Source of the DNA: Poriferisodalis sp965208895
GTDB lineage: Bacteria; Actinomycetota; Acidimicrobiia; Acidimicrobiales; Poriferisodalaceae
Length of the DNA stretch: 64,000 bases
NCBI RefSeq assembly: GCF_965208895.1
Contig: NZ_OZ242363.1
Span: 1,736,001 to 1,800,000, forward strand
Reading direction: 5' to 3'
The notes beneath the pieces are model-generated. The model ran no database searches and was not told the origin of the DNA. It was given only the letters and a program-made list of their open reading frames with translations. Positions 52,139-60,172 of this stretch are shown in pieces; position 1 is the first letter of the stretch; every line of letters starts with the position of its first letter. A program made the position numbers and the translations under genes.

Positions 52139-52395
52139 GTGTCTCCTCGCGCGTGACGCGCGGGCTTCTGAGGGTTCGGTTGCGCCTCAACAGGGGAGGA
52201 AGAGGTCGGAGGTAACAGGGTTTGGTCCACGTCGACAGGAAGAACCAAGACCAGCCTGCGAACCCGTCGGCCGAACATGTCGGCCCGACGCCGGGAAGGG
52301 TACCGGCGCGCGCTGCTCAATGCTCACAGAGCACTCTGCAGCCGATCAGCCCCAGATGTGTTGAAGACGCAGACGGCGTGAGACGCCGCCGGGGC

Positions 52396-52593
52396 TCAGA
52401 CGGGCTTGACGTTCTGCGCTTCGTCGCCCTTGCGGCCGGGTCCGATGTCGAACTCGACCTCCTGCCCTGCTTCCAGCGTCCGGTAGTTCTCACCGACGAT
52501 GTTGGAGAAGTGGACGAAGACGTCATCGGCGCCTTCACGGGAGATAAAGCCGAAGCCCTTCTCGTTGTTGAAGAACTTCACTGTTCCGCGCAT
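52396..52593 (-). CDS. Cold-shock protein (CspA family)
   Basis: A 65-residue OB-fold RNA chaperone. RNP1 is KGFGFISREG and RNP2 VFVHFSNI; MRGTVKFFNNE starts it as usual. GAGAGGC lies 8 nt before the ATG. It precedes the DEAD-box helicase, a common pairing of functions for melting RNA structure in the cold. Confidence 0.95.
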   Translation of the reverse strand: MRGTVKFFNNEKGFGFISREGADDVFVHFSNIVGENYRTLEAGQEVEFDIGPGRKGDEAQNVKPV

Positions 52594-52658
52594 GTTATGC
52601 CTCTCAAAGACCGGCTTGTCCGACCGAAGACCGCAAGGGTACGGCGCGAAGGCCGCGT

Positions 52659-53654
52659 TCAGACCCGCGCCTGCGCGCCTGGCACGAATTCGGCCAAGAA
52701 CTTGAGCGTCGACTCGACGAAGATGTCGTTGCGATCGCCGGCCACCATGTGCGCGGCACCGCCCACATTGGCGTAATGCGCATGGGGTACCGCCTCGAGA
52801 AATGACTGGGCGCCCTCTTGCGAGAGCACATCGCTCAGACCGCCTCGAACCAGCAGCGTCGGCAGCGTGAGGTTCTCCGCGGCGGCCTGCTGGCGCGGGA
52901 TGCGCTCGGCGAAGCTGCGCGGACGGTGCATGAACGCAGGGTCCCAGTGCCAGCGGTAGCGGCCGTCGGGCCAGAGGCGAACGTTCTTTGCCAGTCCGTC
53001 GAGATTGCGCGGCCGGGGCCGGTGCGGCTGGTAGTTCGCGATCGCCTCGGCAACCTCTTCGAGCGATGCGAACCCGTCGGCGCCTTGGGCCATGAAATCG
53101 CGAATCTTGCGCACACCGGCCGCCTCGATCTGCGGCGCGGTGTCCACAAGCACGAGCGCGAGTGCGTCCACGGCACCCTCGCCGACCGCAGTCAGCGAGG
53201 TTCCCCCGCCCATCGAGGCACCGACCAGCACTGGCCGTTCACCGAAGTGCTCCACAATCGCCACCAAGTCGGCCACCGACGCCTCGGTCGTGTAGTCGCC
53301 GTCGGGCGCCCAGTCCGAGTCGCCATGGCCCCGGGCGTCAAGGCACACGGCCCGGTAGCCGCCGTCGGCGAGGGCCTGGCCCGCTCCCTTCCATGCGTGA
53401 CGGGTTTGGCCGCCGCCGTGCTGCAGCAGGACCAGCGGGCCGTCGTCGCCGTAGACATCGGCGGCGACCTTGACGCCCCCCGACGCTTCGATCATCAGGT
53501 CAGGGATGAGCGTGTCGGTGATGCGCTCGCCGTGCTCGGACGGATGGGAGTACACATCGGCGCCGGCCGGCTCAGAGGGCACGAAGTCGGGGGCGTCGGC
53601 ATCGGCCGGGTCGAACAGGGGTCGACCGTGCCCACCGGATGGTTGCTGTTTCAT
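52659..53654 (-). CDS. Alpha/beta hydrolase
   Basis: A 331-residue serine hydrolase. The oxyanion loop is LLQHGGGQTRHAW, the nucleophile elbow LVGASMGGGTSL (Ser), and the catalytic His in GGAAHMVAGDRND; an Asp in LVRGGLSDVLSQE is the likely third member. The first 55 residues are a polar extension. Substrate unknown; esterase or epoxide/haloacid-type activity possible. Confidence 0.9.
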   Translation of the reverse strand: MKQQPSGGHGRPLFDPADADAPDFVPSEPAGADVYSHPSEHGERITDTLIPDLMIEASGGVKVAADVYGDDGPLVLLQHGGGQTRHAWKGAGQALADGGYRAVCLDARGHGDSDWAPDGDYTTEASVADLVAIVEHFGERPVLVGASMGGGTSLTAVGEGAVDALALVLVDTAPQIEAAGVRKIRDFMAQGADGFASLEEVAEAIANYQPHRPRPRNLDGLAKNVRLWPDGRYRWHWDPAFMHRPRSFAERIPRQQAAAENLTLPTLLVRGGLSDVLSQEGAQSFLEAVPHAHYANVGGAAHMVAGDRNDIFVESTLKFLAEFVPGAQARV

Positions 53655-53726
53655 CGCCTGCCTTTCGTTCGCTGAGTCACCACGCGCAGCATCGCCGGCT
53701 GGCTCAGCCGCCGGTGCCGAGGCTGG

Positions 53727-54692
53727 CTAGGTGGTCCGAGCGCGGCCGTCGGTCTTGGCTGCGGCCTGATCTCGGCGCCGGGCTTCGCCCGCGGCAGCCA
53801 GCGCCGCCCGGTTCGAGTCATCGACGCGCATGAAGTGATCGCGCCAGCCGTCATTGTTGTCGGCTTCCCACACGTAGGGCGTCTGCACCGTCGTGCGCGG
53901 CAGCCAGGCGCGCTCGAGCAGGTCGAGCCCAGTACCCACGATGTCGCGTTGCATCGCCGCATCGCCGGGCTTGCCGGTGGGGTTGCCGAGCGGGAAGTCG
54001 GTGAACACGAAGCGCGCCACGCCGCATTCCTCCACGATGTCGCGGGCGCTGCCGGCGACCACGGTCGGGATGCCGGCTTCCTCGAGGTGTCGCGCGACCA
54101 GACCCACGGTCTGGTGGCAGACAGGTCAGAGTGGAATCAGGAACGCCACGTCGACGCCGTCTTCGCGCATCCACTCTTCGATGCTCGGCGAGTCGTTGCG
54201 CTGAGTGCGACGGTGGCTGTAGTCGGTGGGAATGCCGTAGAAGCGTTCCGACACCGCACCGATCCGGCCCTCAGCGGCAAACTCACGCAGCCGGTTGATG
54301 GGCAGGTAGGTGTCGAGGTCTTCGGTGTGGGTGTTGTCCTTGTCCCAGAAGAGATCGTTGTTGTACAGGCCCTCGAGCGCGTCGTCACAGCGGGCCGCAT
54401 AGGGCCGCTTGGGACGCGCGGCAGGCACTCCAGCCGGCTCGCTGCCGGCGCGGAAGAACGACGTCGTGACCAGACCGACTGTGCATTCCGACAGCGGCTT
54501 GGACAGAGGGGTGAACGCCACCTCGTGGTTGTACGCCCACTGGTACGGCTGCGGGTAGCCGTGCGCCCCGTAGTACTCGCGCGACTTGTCGATGTAGCTC
54601 AAGTACGACCGGTGCGCCCGCCGCCCGTCCGACTTGCGCCCATTGCCCTGGCGACCGTTCGTTTGCGGCCCGGAGCGTTCTGTCACAGCCAT
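53727..54692 (-). CDS. GrdB-like selenoprotein (in-frame TGA read as Sec)
   Basis: Predicted selenoprotein of 321 residues related to the B component of glycine/betaine/sarcosine reductase. From ATG 54692 (AAGGGAG upstream) the frame runs through SYLSYIDKSREYYGAHGYPQ and GVDVAFLIPL to TGA 54126-54128 (residue 189), then continues PVCHQTVGLVARHLEEAGIP, ECGVARFVFTDFPLGNPTGK to the stop. The TGA stands where relatives have Cys in C-P-V-C-H-Q, giving U-P-V-C. A near-perfect SECIS-type hairpin lies at 54097-54115. The downstream half has no start site of its own. Role in this aerobic-looking organism is unknown. Confidence 0.87.
54097..54115 (-). promoter_or_regulatory. Candidate bacterial SECIS hairpin (GrdB-like gene)
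   Basis: ACCAGACC-GTG-GGTCTGGT: a perfect 8-bp stem with a 3-nt loop that starts with G. The loop begins 18 nt after the TGA, within the window set by the bacterial SECIS rule. It is coding sequence. Confidence 0.75.
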
Positions 54693-54850
54693 CGTGTCTC
54701 CCTTGCCTGCAGCCGGGCTCGGAACAGCCAGACTGCCACGGTCCGGTCCGCAGACCGGCGCCACAGACTGTACGCGCCCGGCCCTGCTGGATGCCCGGTG
54801 CCGCACTGACGAGCCGCTCGGGTAGGTGAGCCTCTCGGGGATGAACCCCT

Positions 54851-54909
54851 TGTTTCCCGCTCTTGTTCGCTGCGCTCACGGGCCGCTCGGGCCACGGTTT
54901 CGCCTCTTA
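54851..54909 (-). repeat. Dispersed ~70-bp repeat, copy 8
   Basis: Copy in the divergent spacer between the GrdB-like gene and the globin gene, reading toward the former. The GAGGCTGAGCC end is altered to GCTAAGAGGC. Confidence 0.82.
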
Positions 54910-54920
54910 GCCTGAGCGTC

Positions 54921-55424
54921 GTGACAGGCGCCGACACGAGAGAGCCGAGCGAGAACCCGCCGGGCAGCGAAGGCTCGGCGTGGGGTGCGGGAGGACTGAC
55001 GCTGGGAGGCAACCTCGCCGATGCGGTGCAACAGCCGCCGACGGTGTACGCCGCGGTCGGAGGGCGGCGGTTCTTTGACGATCTGGTGGACCGGTTCTAT
55101 GACGCAGTCGAATCGGACCCGCTGCTGCGACCGATGTACCCCGGCGACCTGACGCCTTCCCGGCAGCGTCTGGCCGGCTTCCTGGCCCAGTACTGGGGCG
55201 GTCCCGCCGATTACAGCGCCGAGCGCGGCCATCCGCGCCTGCGCATGCGGCACATGCCGTTCGCGATCGGCCCAGCACAACGCGATGCCTGGATGCGCCA
55301 CATGGTCGCCTCGCTCGCGGCGGCAACGCTGCCCGATGGATCACCGCTCGACCCCGACATCGCTCAGGCCATGTTCGCCCACTTCGACAACGCCGCCACC
55401 CACCTCATCAACCAGCGCTCCTGA
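54921..55424 (+). CDS. glbO: Group II truncated haemoglobin (trHbO)
   Basis: Small haem protein of 167 residues that binds oxygen or handles reactive species. After a 40-residue Gly/Ser-rich leader the globin fold starts at YAAVGGRRFFDDLVDRFYDA, with LLRPMYPGDL, then YWGGPADYSAERGHPRLRMR carrying the group II Trp and the proximal His region (RMRHMPFAI), and AWMRHMVASL. Start GTG 54921. The 3' end overlaps the convergent small membrane gene by 17 bp. Confidence 0.9.
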   Translation: MTGADTREPSENPPGSEGSAWGAGGLTLGGNLADAVQQPPTVYAAVGGRRFFDDLVDRFYDAVESDPLLRPMYPGDLTPSRQRLAGFLAQYWGGPADYSAERGHPRLRMRHMPFAIGPAQRDAWMRHMVASLAAATLPDGSPLDPDIAQAMFAHFDNAATHLINQRS

Positions 55425-55683
55425 ACTGATCCCTGATGTAGTCAGCCGGCTCGCGCAACAGCCTGCCGACATCCGGTGTGTGATTCGGGGCCAGCCCCCG
55501 GATGGCTGCGAATAGCCAGAGCGATACAAGGGTCGCGGCAACTCCAACGAGCAGCGTCAAGGAGTTCTCGACGCCACCTCGACGCTCACTACTTGGATAC
55601 CGTCGCTGGCGAGCCTCGCGATAGACAAGTCCGGGCGATGCGATGAGACCGAGGAGTGCAACGGCGAGAACGCTGGCAGCCAA
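55408..55683 (-). CDS. Small membrane protein, hypothetical (possibly truncated)
   Basis: A 91-residue protein with two predicted spans: SVLAVALLGLIASPGLVYRE and LTLLVGVAATLVSLWLFAAI, joined by a basic loop (RQRRYPSSERRGG). PNHTPDVGRLLREPADYIRD follows. It resembles the N-terminus of larger DUF6338-like membrane proteins, so may be shortened. Start TTG, 3 bp after the stop of the small gene upstream. Confidence 0.55.
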   Translation of the reverse strand: MAASVLAVALLGLIASPGLVYREARQRRYPSSERRGGVENSLTLLVGVAATLVSLWLFAAIRGLAPNHTPDVGRLLREPADYIRDQFRSAG

Positions 55684-55686
55684 CTC

Positions 55687-55836
55687 TCACCCGCGCCGGG
55701 ACCGTGGTGGCGGGGGCGGCGGCCTCTTTGAAGGCGCCGGCATCTTTGCCATCGGCACCTTCTTGGAACCCCGATCGACTTGCGATCGCCTGCCGTCTCG
55801 TGCGGCCTTCGTTGGACGTGATTTGCCACCTGACAT
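55687..55836 (-). CDS. Small basic Pro-rich protein (49 aa)
   Basis: A 49-residue frame (MSGGKSRPTKAARDGRRSQ... ending PPPPPRSRRG) with a perfect AGGAGG 5 nt before the ATG. About a quarter of residues are Arg/Lys. It ends 3 bp before the small membrane gene, with which it is probably translated. Unrecognised; the ribosome site is the main support. Confidence 0.55.
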   Translation of the reverse strand: MSGGKSRPTKAARDGRRSQVDRGSKKVPMAKMPAPSKRPPPPPPRSRRG

Positions 55837-56035
55837 CGCGCCTCCTGCTACCTCAGATCCTCATGGTCCACGGTAGTGGCTTGGTTTCGTACGTTGGAAG
55901 CGATTATTCGAAGCCTCGCCCAAGGGGACTCGTCGTCAGACTTGGCGGCTTGCGCTCGCTTCGCGCGGACACCACGTGTAGCGGTTGGGTGTCGTTGCGT
56001 GCCGCGGGAGTGCTTGCGGGGTAGAACGTCGGGCG

Positions 56036-56899
56036 ATGGCTGACACGACCAAGCAGCGGGCGCGGCTGATGTGGGAGTGCGTGGAGCGCTACCACCAGCT
56101 CTGCTACTGGGCGCCCGAAGTGCGCGAAACGGGCACCTCGGCGGGACTGCGCGGCTTCTGGATGAACTACTTCGCAACCCGGTCAGCGCCCTTGGGACCC
56201 GTGCCAGCGCGCGTCGTGGAGTCGCTGTTCTTCTATTACGCACCTGCGCGGGTTCGGCGGGCGATCCCGGATGCCTGGACGTACTCGACTCCGGAGAAAG
56301 TGCTGGCAGCGCGCTACCAGGGCATGGACCGGGCACTGCTGCGAGAACTCGGCGACTTCGGCGGCAGCGACGCTATTCGCCGCTGCGCCGAGGTCGTGCG
56401 GGCTGCATGCGATGCCGCCGACCCCGTCGGCCGCACGCTGTTCGCCGGCTGGGCATCGCTGGACTGGCCCGACGAGCCTCACCTGGCGCTGTGGCATGGC
56501 TGCACGCTGCTGCGGGAATACCGCAGCGGATGCCACTTGATCGCTCTGGCAGCGGTTGGCCTGGACGGCTGCGAATCGGTGGTCTCCCAGGTCGCCGTCG
56601 ACGAAGCGCCCCGCGAGTGGATTCACGAAGAAGCCGGCTGGTCAGAAACTGAAGCCGCGGCCGCATCCGAGCGGCTCCGGCAACGGGGCTGGATCGATGC
56701 CGAGGGGCGGGCCACCAATGCAGGCTTCGCCGGGCGAGCCGAGATCGAGGCGATGACGGATCGGCTCGACGGCGCGCACTGGGCTGCGATCGGCGACGAG
56801 GCGGCGGATCGGCTGCTGGTCGACATGGCCCCGCTCAACGTCGTGCTGCCCAAAGACGACCAGATCGACTGGCGAGAGCTGTACCCCGCCAACAAGTGA
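56036..56899 (+). CDS. SCO6745-family protein
   Basis: A 287-residue helical protein of an actinobacterial family of unknown function. RYHQLCYWAPEVRETGTSAG, GFWMNYFATRSAPLGPVPAR and WASLDWPDEPHLALWHGCTL-LREYR are the recurring family blocks; the C-terminal part (EAAAASERLRQRGWIDAEGR) looks like a winged helix. Start ATG 56036. The stop overlaps the possible GTG of the next gene. Confidence 0.85.
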   Translation: MADTTKQRARLMWECVERYHQLCYWAPEVRETGTSAGLRGFWMNYFATRSAPLGPVPARVVESLFFYYAPARVRRAIPDAWTYSTPEKVLAARYQGMDRALLRELGDFGGSDAIRRCAEVVRAACDAADPVGRTLFAGWASLDWPDEPHLALWHGCTLLREYRSGCHLIALAAVGLDGCESVVSQVAVDEAPREWIHEEAGWSETEAAAASERLRQRGWIDAEGRATNAGFAGRAEIEAMTDRLDGAHWAAIGDEAADRLLVDMAPLNVVLPKDDQIDWRELYPANK

Positions 56900-56922
56900 C
56901 GGCATCTGCAAGGCTGCGGCCC

Positions 56923-57423
56923 ATGAGCGAGCAACTGCCCGGGCACGTTGACGACCCGGTGATGTCCCACAGCGAGTCAGTCGATATCGACGCCCCACCG
57001 CACAAGGTGTGGGAGATGGTGACGGCGCTGGATCGCTACGGCGAGTGGAGCAACGAGAACACCGGCGGGTACTGGCGCAAGGGTCCTGACGGCGTGCCCG
57101 GCACCGGGCAGGTCGGCGACATGTTCGTCGGCGTCAACCGGCTCGACGGCGAGGAGTGGAAGGCCCCGGTCGAGATCATCCGACGCGTCGAGAACGAAGA
57201 CTTCGCCTTCGTGACGGGCGGCCTGGAATACAACATCGTCCTGTGGCGCTACCAGCTCGCGCCCAACGGCGACGGCACCACGTTGACGGAAACCTGGACG
57301 CTGCGCAAGCTGTCGCCGCGCATGGTCGAGTTCGGTCAGAAGGAACTCGATTACCGGGCCGGCAACGCTCGGGCGGGCATCCGCGCCACGCTCGCAGCGA
57401 TGAAGGCGGCCGCAGAAGTGTAA
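56923..57423 (+). CDS. SRPBCC (START-like) family protein
   Basis: A 166-residue helix-grip protein likely to bind a hydrophobic ligand or act as a cyclase/dehydratase relative. HSESVDIDAPPHKVWEMVTA is the usual first strand and helix, with WRKGPDGVPGTGQVGDMFVG and LTETWTLRKLSPRMVEFGQK further on and a long C-terminal helix. ATG 56923 is used; GTG 56896 would overlap the upstream stop and add nine residues. Confidence 0.85.
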   Translation: MSEQLPGHVDDPVMSHSESVDIDAPPHKVWEMVTALDRYGEWSNENTGGYWRKGPDGVPGTGQVGDMFVGVNRLDGEEWKAPVEIIRRVENEDFAFVTGGLEYNIVLWRYQLAPNGDGTTLTETWTLRKLSPRMVEFGQKELDYRAGNARAGIRATLAAMKAAAEV

Positions 57424-57464
57424 GAGGACGCGCGGATGGGTGAGGCTTCCCGTCGACGCACTTG

Positions 57465-57535
57465 TTGTTTCCCGCTCCTGTTCGCTGCCGCTCACGGGCC
57501 GCTCGGGCCACGGCTTCGCCTGCCGGCTCAGCCTC
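57465..57535 (-). repeat. Dispersed ~70-bp repeat, copy 9
   Basis: Complete copy starting directly after the stop (TAG) of the EthD-domain gene and reading in its direction, between two convergent genes. Confidence 0.9.
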
Positions 57536-58270
57536 CTAACCCGCGATGCCGACCATCTGTGTCGTGGCCCACATGTTCACCAGGCGGGAAAAGTCGACGT
57601 ACTCGCTGAAGCCGTCCTCGGTGATCGTGGCCCTGTAGTCGTCCCAGCCCTCGGGACCGCTGAAGTACAGCTCGGCCATGCCGATGTAGGCCTCGTTTGC
57701 GGGATCTTGACTGTGGTTCACTACGTAGCGCAGACCGCCGATCTCATTCATGACATTCCGCACGTTGGGCGCATGTGCGTCCAGCCAGTGCCGGAATGCG
57801 GCGTCATAATCCACGCCGTCGCGGCCGGGAACCAGGAACGACACCTTGAAGAATCCCGATCGTGTCGCCGGAAACGGTTCGTTCAGCGTGTTCGGCGCGA
57901 GGGGCAGCTCGCCGTCGATCACCACATATTCGGTGGTCGCCCACCCCACGTACGGCTCGGCCTTTTGCTGGAACGTGTCGGCAGGCACGGTGCCGTGGGG
58001 CTCGGGCGGATTCGGGATTGCCCGGTCGAACCAGAGTTGCGCCATGCCGTCCCACGGCACGTCCCGGCCGGGCCGCTGGTCGAACAGCGTCGCGATGTAC
58101 TTCGTCGCGTGGACTCTGCCCTCTGCGCCCGCCTGCGCCTGTCCGGCGATCACGGCGGGCATGTGGTTCTTGTACCAATTGGCCACCAGCTCGTCGCGGG
58201 TGGCGTCGGCTCGGCGCTTGATGAGAAAGATCATCTTGGCGCCGGGTGTCGCTGCGATTTCGTCTGACAT
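57536..58270 (-). CDS. EthD-domain protein
   Basis: A 244-residue protein with two ferredoxin-like (dimeric alpha-beta barrel) segments. KMIFLIKRRADATRDELVAN with WYKNHMPAVIAGQ is the EthD opening, and FFKVSFLVPGRDGVDYDAAF with RHWLDAHAPNVRNVM is a second related unit, so it is a fused pair. AAGGAGG lies 5 nt before ATG 58270. EthD proteins accompany P450 or ring-cleavage steps; no such gene is next to it here. Confidence 0.85.
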   Translation of the reverse strand: MSDEIAATPGAKMIFLIKRRADATRDELVANWYKNHMPAVIAGQAQAGAEGRVHATKYIATLFDQRPGRDVPWDGMAQLWFDRAIPNPPEPHGTVPADTFQQKAEPYVGWATTEYVVIDGELPLAPNTLNEPFPATRSGFFKVSFLVPGRDGVDYDAAFRHWLDAHAPNVRNVMNEIGGLRYVVNHSQDPANEAYIGMAELYFSGPEGWDDYRATITEDGFSEYVDFSRLVNMWATTQMVGIAG

Positions 58271-58467
58271 GAATGCCTCCTTGGCGACCACGACCTATGT
58301 GCGTGGGCAACCTGTTCCCGCCGAAAATCCGCTTGGCGGGATTGCTGCCCAAATCTAGGTTGGCGCTCGGTGCGACGGTCCGCATCCTTCAACACTTCAG
58401 ACGCGGCGTGCGGGCCGTCGCACTCGTGAGCGCTCAACAGCAACCTAGAGCGAGACCGCAGAAGCTG

Positions 58468-59646
58468 TCAACGAAGTTCGGCTGCGACCGCTTCGACGAG
58501 GCGGACGTAGTCCTCGGGCCGGTTGTAGAGGTGAGCCGAGATTCGCAGGACTCGGTCGGGCGGCGCAGGCCAGGTGAACACCGGCAGCTCGATGCCGTGC
58601 CGCTCCCGCAGCGCCGCCATCAGCGGGTCGAAGATCGCCGAGCCCGAATGGTCGGCAGGCGGCAGCGGCACGCTCGCAATTGCGCCGATCATGTCGGCCG
58701 GCGCCGGCGGGTCGATGCCGAGCGCCTCGATGAGCACGTCGCGGCCCCCGAGACACAGCCCGCGGATCGCAGCCTTCACTCCCGGCCAGCCGTCAGGGTG
58801 CATGGCCTCGACTGCTGCGAGCGCATCGGCCACGGTCAACCAGGCGGTCGGGTCGTGGGTGCCGGTCCAGTCGAACTGCGCGTGCAGGTGACCGCCTTGC
58901 GACGGCCAGCCGCCGTTGTAACCATGGCTGACGACTGCGTGGTGCATGTCGTCGCGCCGGTCGGATCGCACCCACAAGAACGCGGCGCCCTTGGCCGAAC
59001 ACATCCACTTGTGGCAGTTGGCCGTGACGTAGGAGGCGCCGAGTTCCGTCACGTCGAAATCGACCATGCCGGGTGCGTGCGCTGCGTCCACGAGCACCCG
59101 CACGTCGGGTTCCAGCTGGGCCACCAGCTCGTCCACTGGCATGACGAGGCCCGTCGCCGAGGTGACCGCGTCGATCAGCAGAATGCGCGTGCGGTCGGTG
59201 ACAGCGCCGAGCACAGCATCGACCACCTCGCTGCGATTCTCGAGCGGGAACGGCACTGCCGCCGTGGTGACCACGGCACCCGCCCGGGAAGCGGTGACGG
59301 CCGCAGCGTTGGCACATGCGTTGTACTCGTGATCGGTCACGAGAATCTCGTCGCCGGGCATCAAGCTCGGCTCCAGGGAGCGGAGCACCGAGTTCACGCC
59401 CGTAGTGGCGTTCGTGACGAACACGAGTCCCGCTGGATCAGCACCGACGAACTGCGCCACCGCCTGTCGCGAGCAGTCCAGGCGCTCCTGGTACTCGCCT
59501 TCGAGGAAGAACCGAGTCGGATTGGCCTCGATGCGCTCGCGGATGCGTTGCTGAGCGTCCAGCACGACAGCAGGAGTTGCGCCGAACGAGCCGTGATTGA
59601 GATGCAGCACGTCGGGGTCCAACAGCCACGCAGTCACGAACAGCAC
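58468..59646 (-). CDS. Class V aminotransferase (isopenicillin-N epimerase-like)
   Basis: PLP enzyme of 392 residues. DVLHLNHGSFGATPAVVLDA is the typical opening of this group; VFVTNATTGVNSVLRSL binds the cofactor phosphate; VLVDAAHAPGMVDFDV holds the PLP-pyridine Asp and His; the Schiff-base Lys is in ANCHKWMCSAKG. The C-terminal small domain ends with VLRISAHLYNRPEDYVRLVE. Could be a cysteine lyase, epimerase or transaminase. GTG 59646 has AGGGAG upstream. Confidence 0.9.
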   Translation of the reverse strand: MLFVTAWLLDPDVLHLNHGSFGATPAVVLDAQQRIRERIEANPTRFFLEGEYQERLDCSRQAVAQFVGADPAGLVFVTNATTGVNSVLRSLEPSLMPGDEILVTDHEYNACANAAAVTASRAGAVVTTAAVPFPLENRSEVVDAVLGAVTDRTRILLIDAVTSATGLVMPVDELVAQLEPDVRVLVDAAHAPGMVDFDVTELGASYVTANCHKWMCSAKGAAFLWVRSDRRDDMHHAVVSHGYNGGWPSQGGHLHAQFDWTGTHDPTAWLTVADALAAVEAMHPDGWPGVKAAIRGLCLGGRDVLIEALGIDPPAPADMIGAIASVPLPPADHSGSAIFDPLMAALRERHGIELPVFTWPAPPDRVLRISAHLYNRPEDYVRLVEAVAAELR

Positions 59647-60172
59647 TTCTCCCTGATCGTCGATCCCGCCGACGGCGGGCCAGCAGCCTCGCAGTCAGGG
59701 ACAGCACGCTACGGGCGCGGGGGGCATGACTGCGGCCATACCGGTGTGATCCGGCCAGCCTGAGCCGCGACGCGCCGTCGGTGCAGTCGCCAGCCTGCTT
59801 GCGAGCATGCCGTCCCCGACTCGCGCGATGTACTCCACGAGTGCCATCACGCTCTCTGGTTTCGGAAATCGCAATGAGATTATTTCGGAGATTGCAACAA
59901 TATGGCTTCAGGTTTTGCAATTTCGCCGCTGCCTGACATCGATACTCGCACTGATGCGCCGCGCTTCGTGGGCGGCGATCTGCGGAGGTGCTGCTACGGC
60001 GTACCCCGCTTGTAACTCGCCATCTCGGGAGTCTTCCCTATCGCGTCACAGATAGTCTCCAAATTGCTGCATAGAATACCTCTAGAACGCGCTACAAAAT
60101 ATCTCTAAACTGTTTGTTAGCGTCGGCTGAGGTCTCCTAGAAGCCGTTCGTTCCCACGCAGAGGCAGGCCAG
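59647..60172. other. Gap without a supported gene
   Basis: The first half is GC-rich. On the minus strand a short frame MALVEYIARVGDGMLASRLA (from 59847 down) faintly resembles the start of the AAA/DUF4143 proteins and may be a remnant. The 100 bp before 60173 are AT-rich (CAAAATATCTCTAAACTGTTT) and probably hold the ATPase promoter. Confidence 0.4.

Noticed and set aside
54126..54128. The two halves of the GrdB-like gene as two separate genes
   Set aside because: The downstream half has no ribosome site, begins mid-domain and continues in the same frame directly after the TGA.
58273..59763. 496-codon frame antisense to the aminotransferase
   Set aside because: The opposite strand encodes a complete PLP enzyme with its Lys and Asp motifs.
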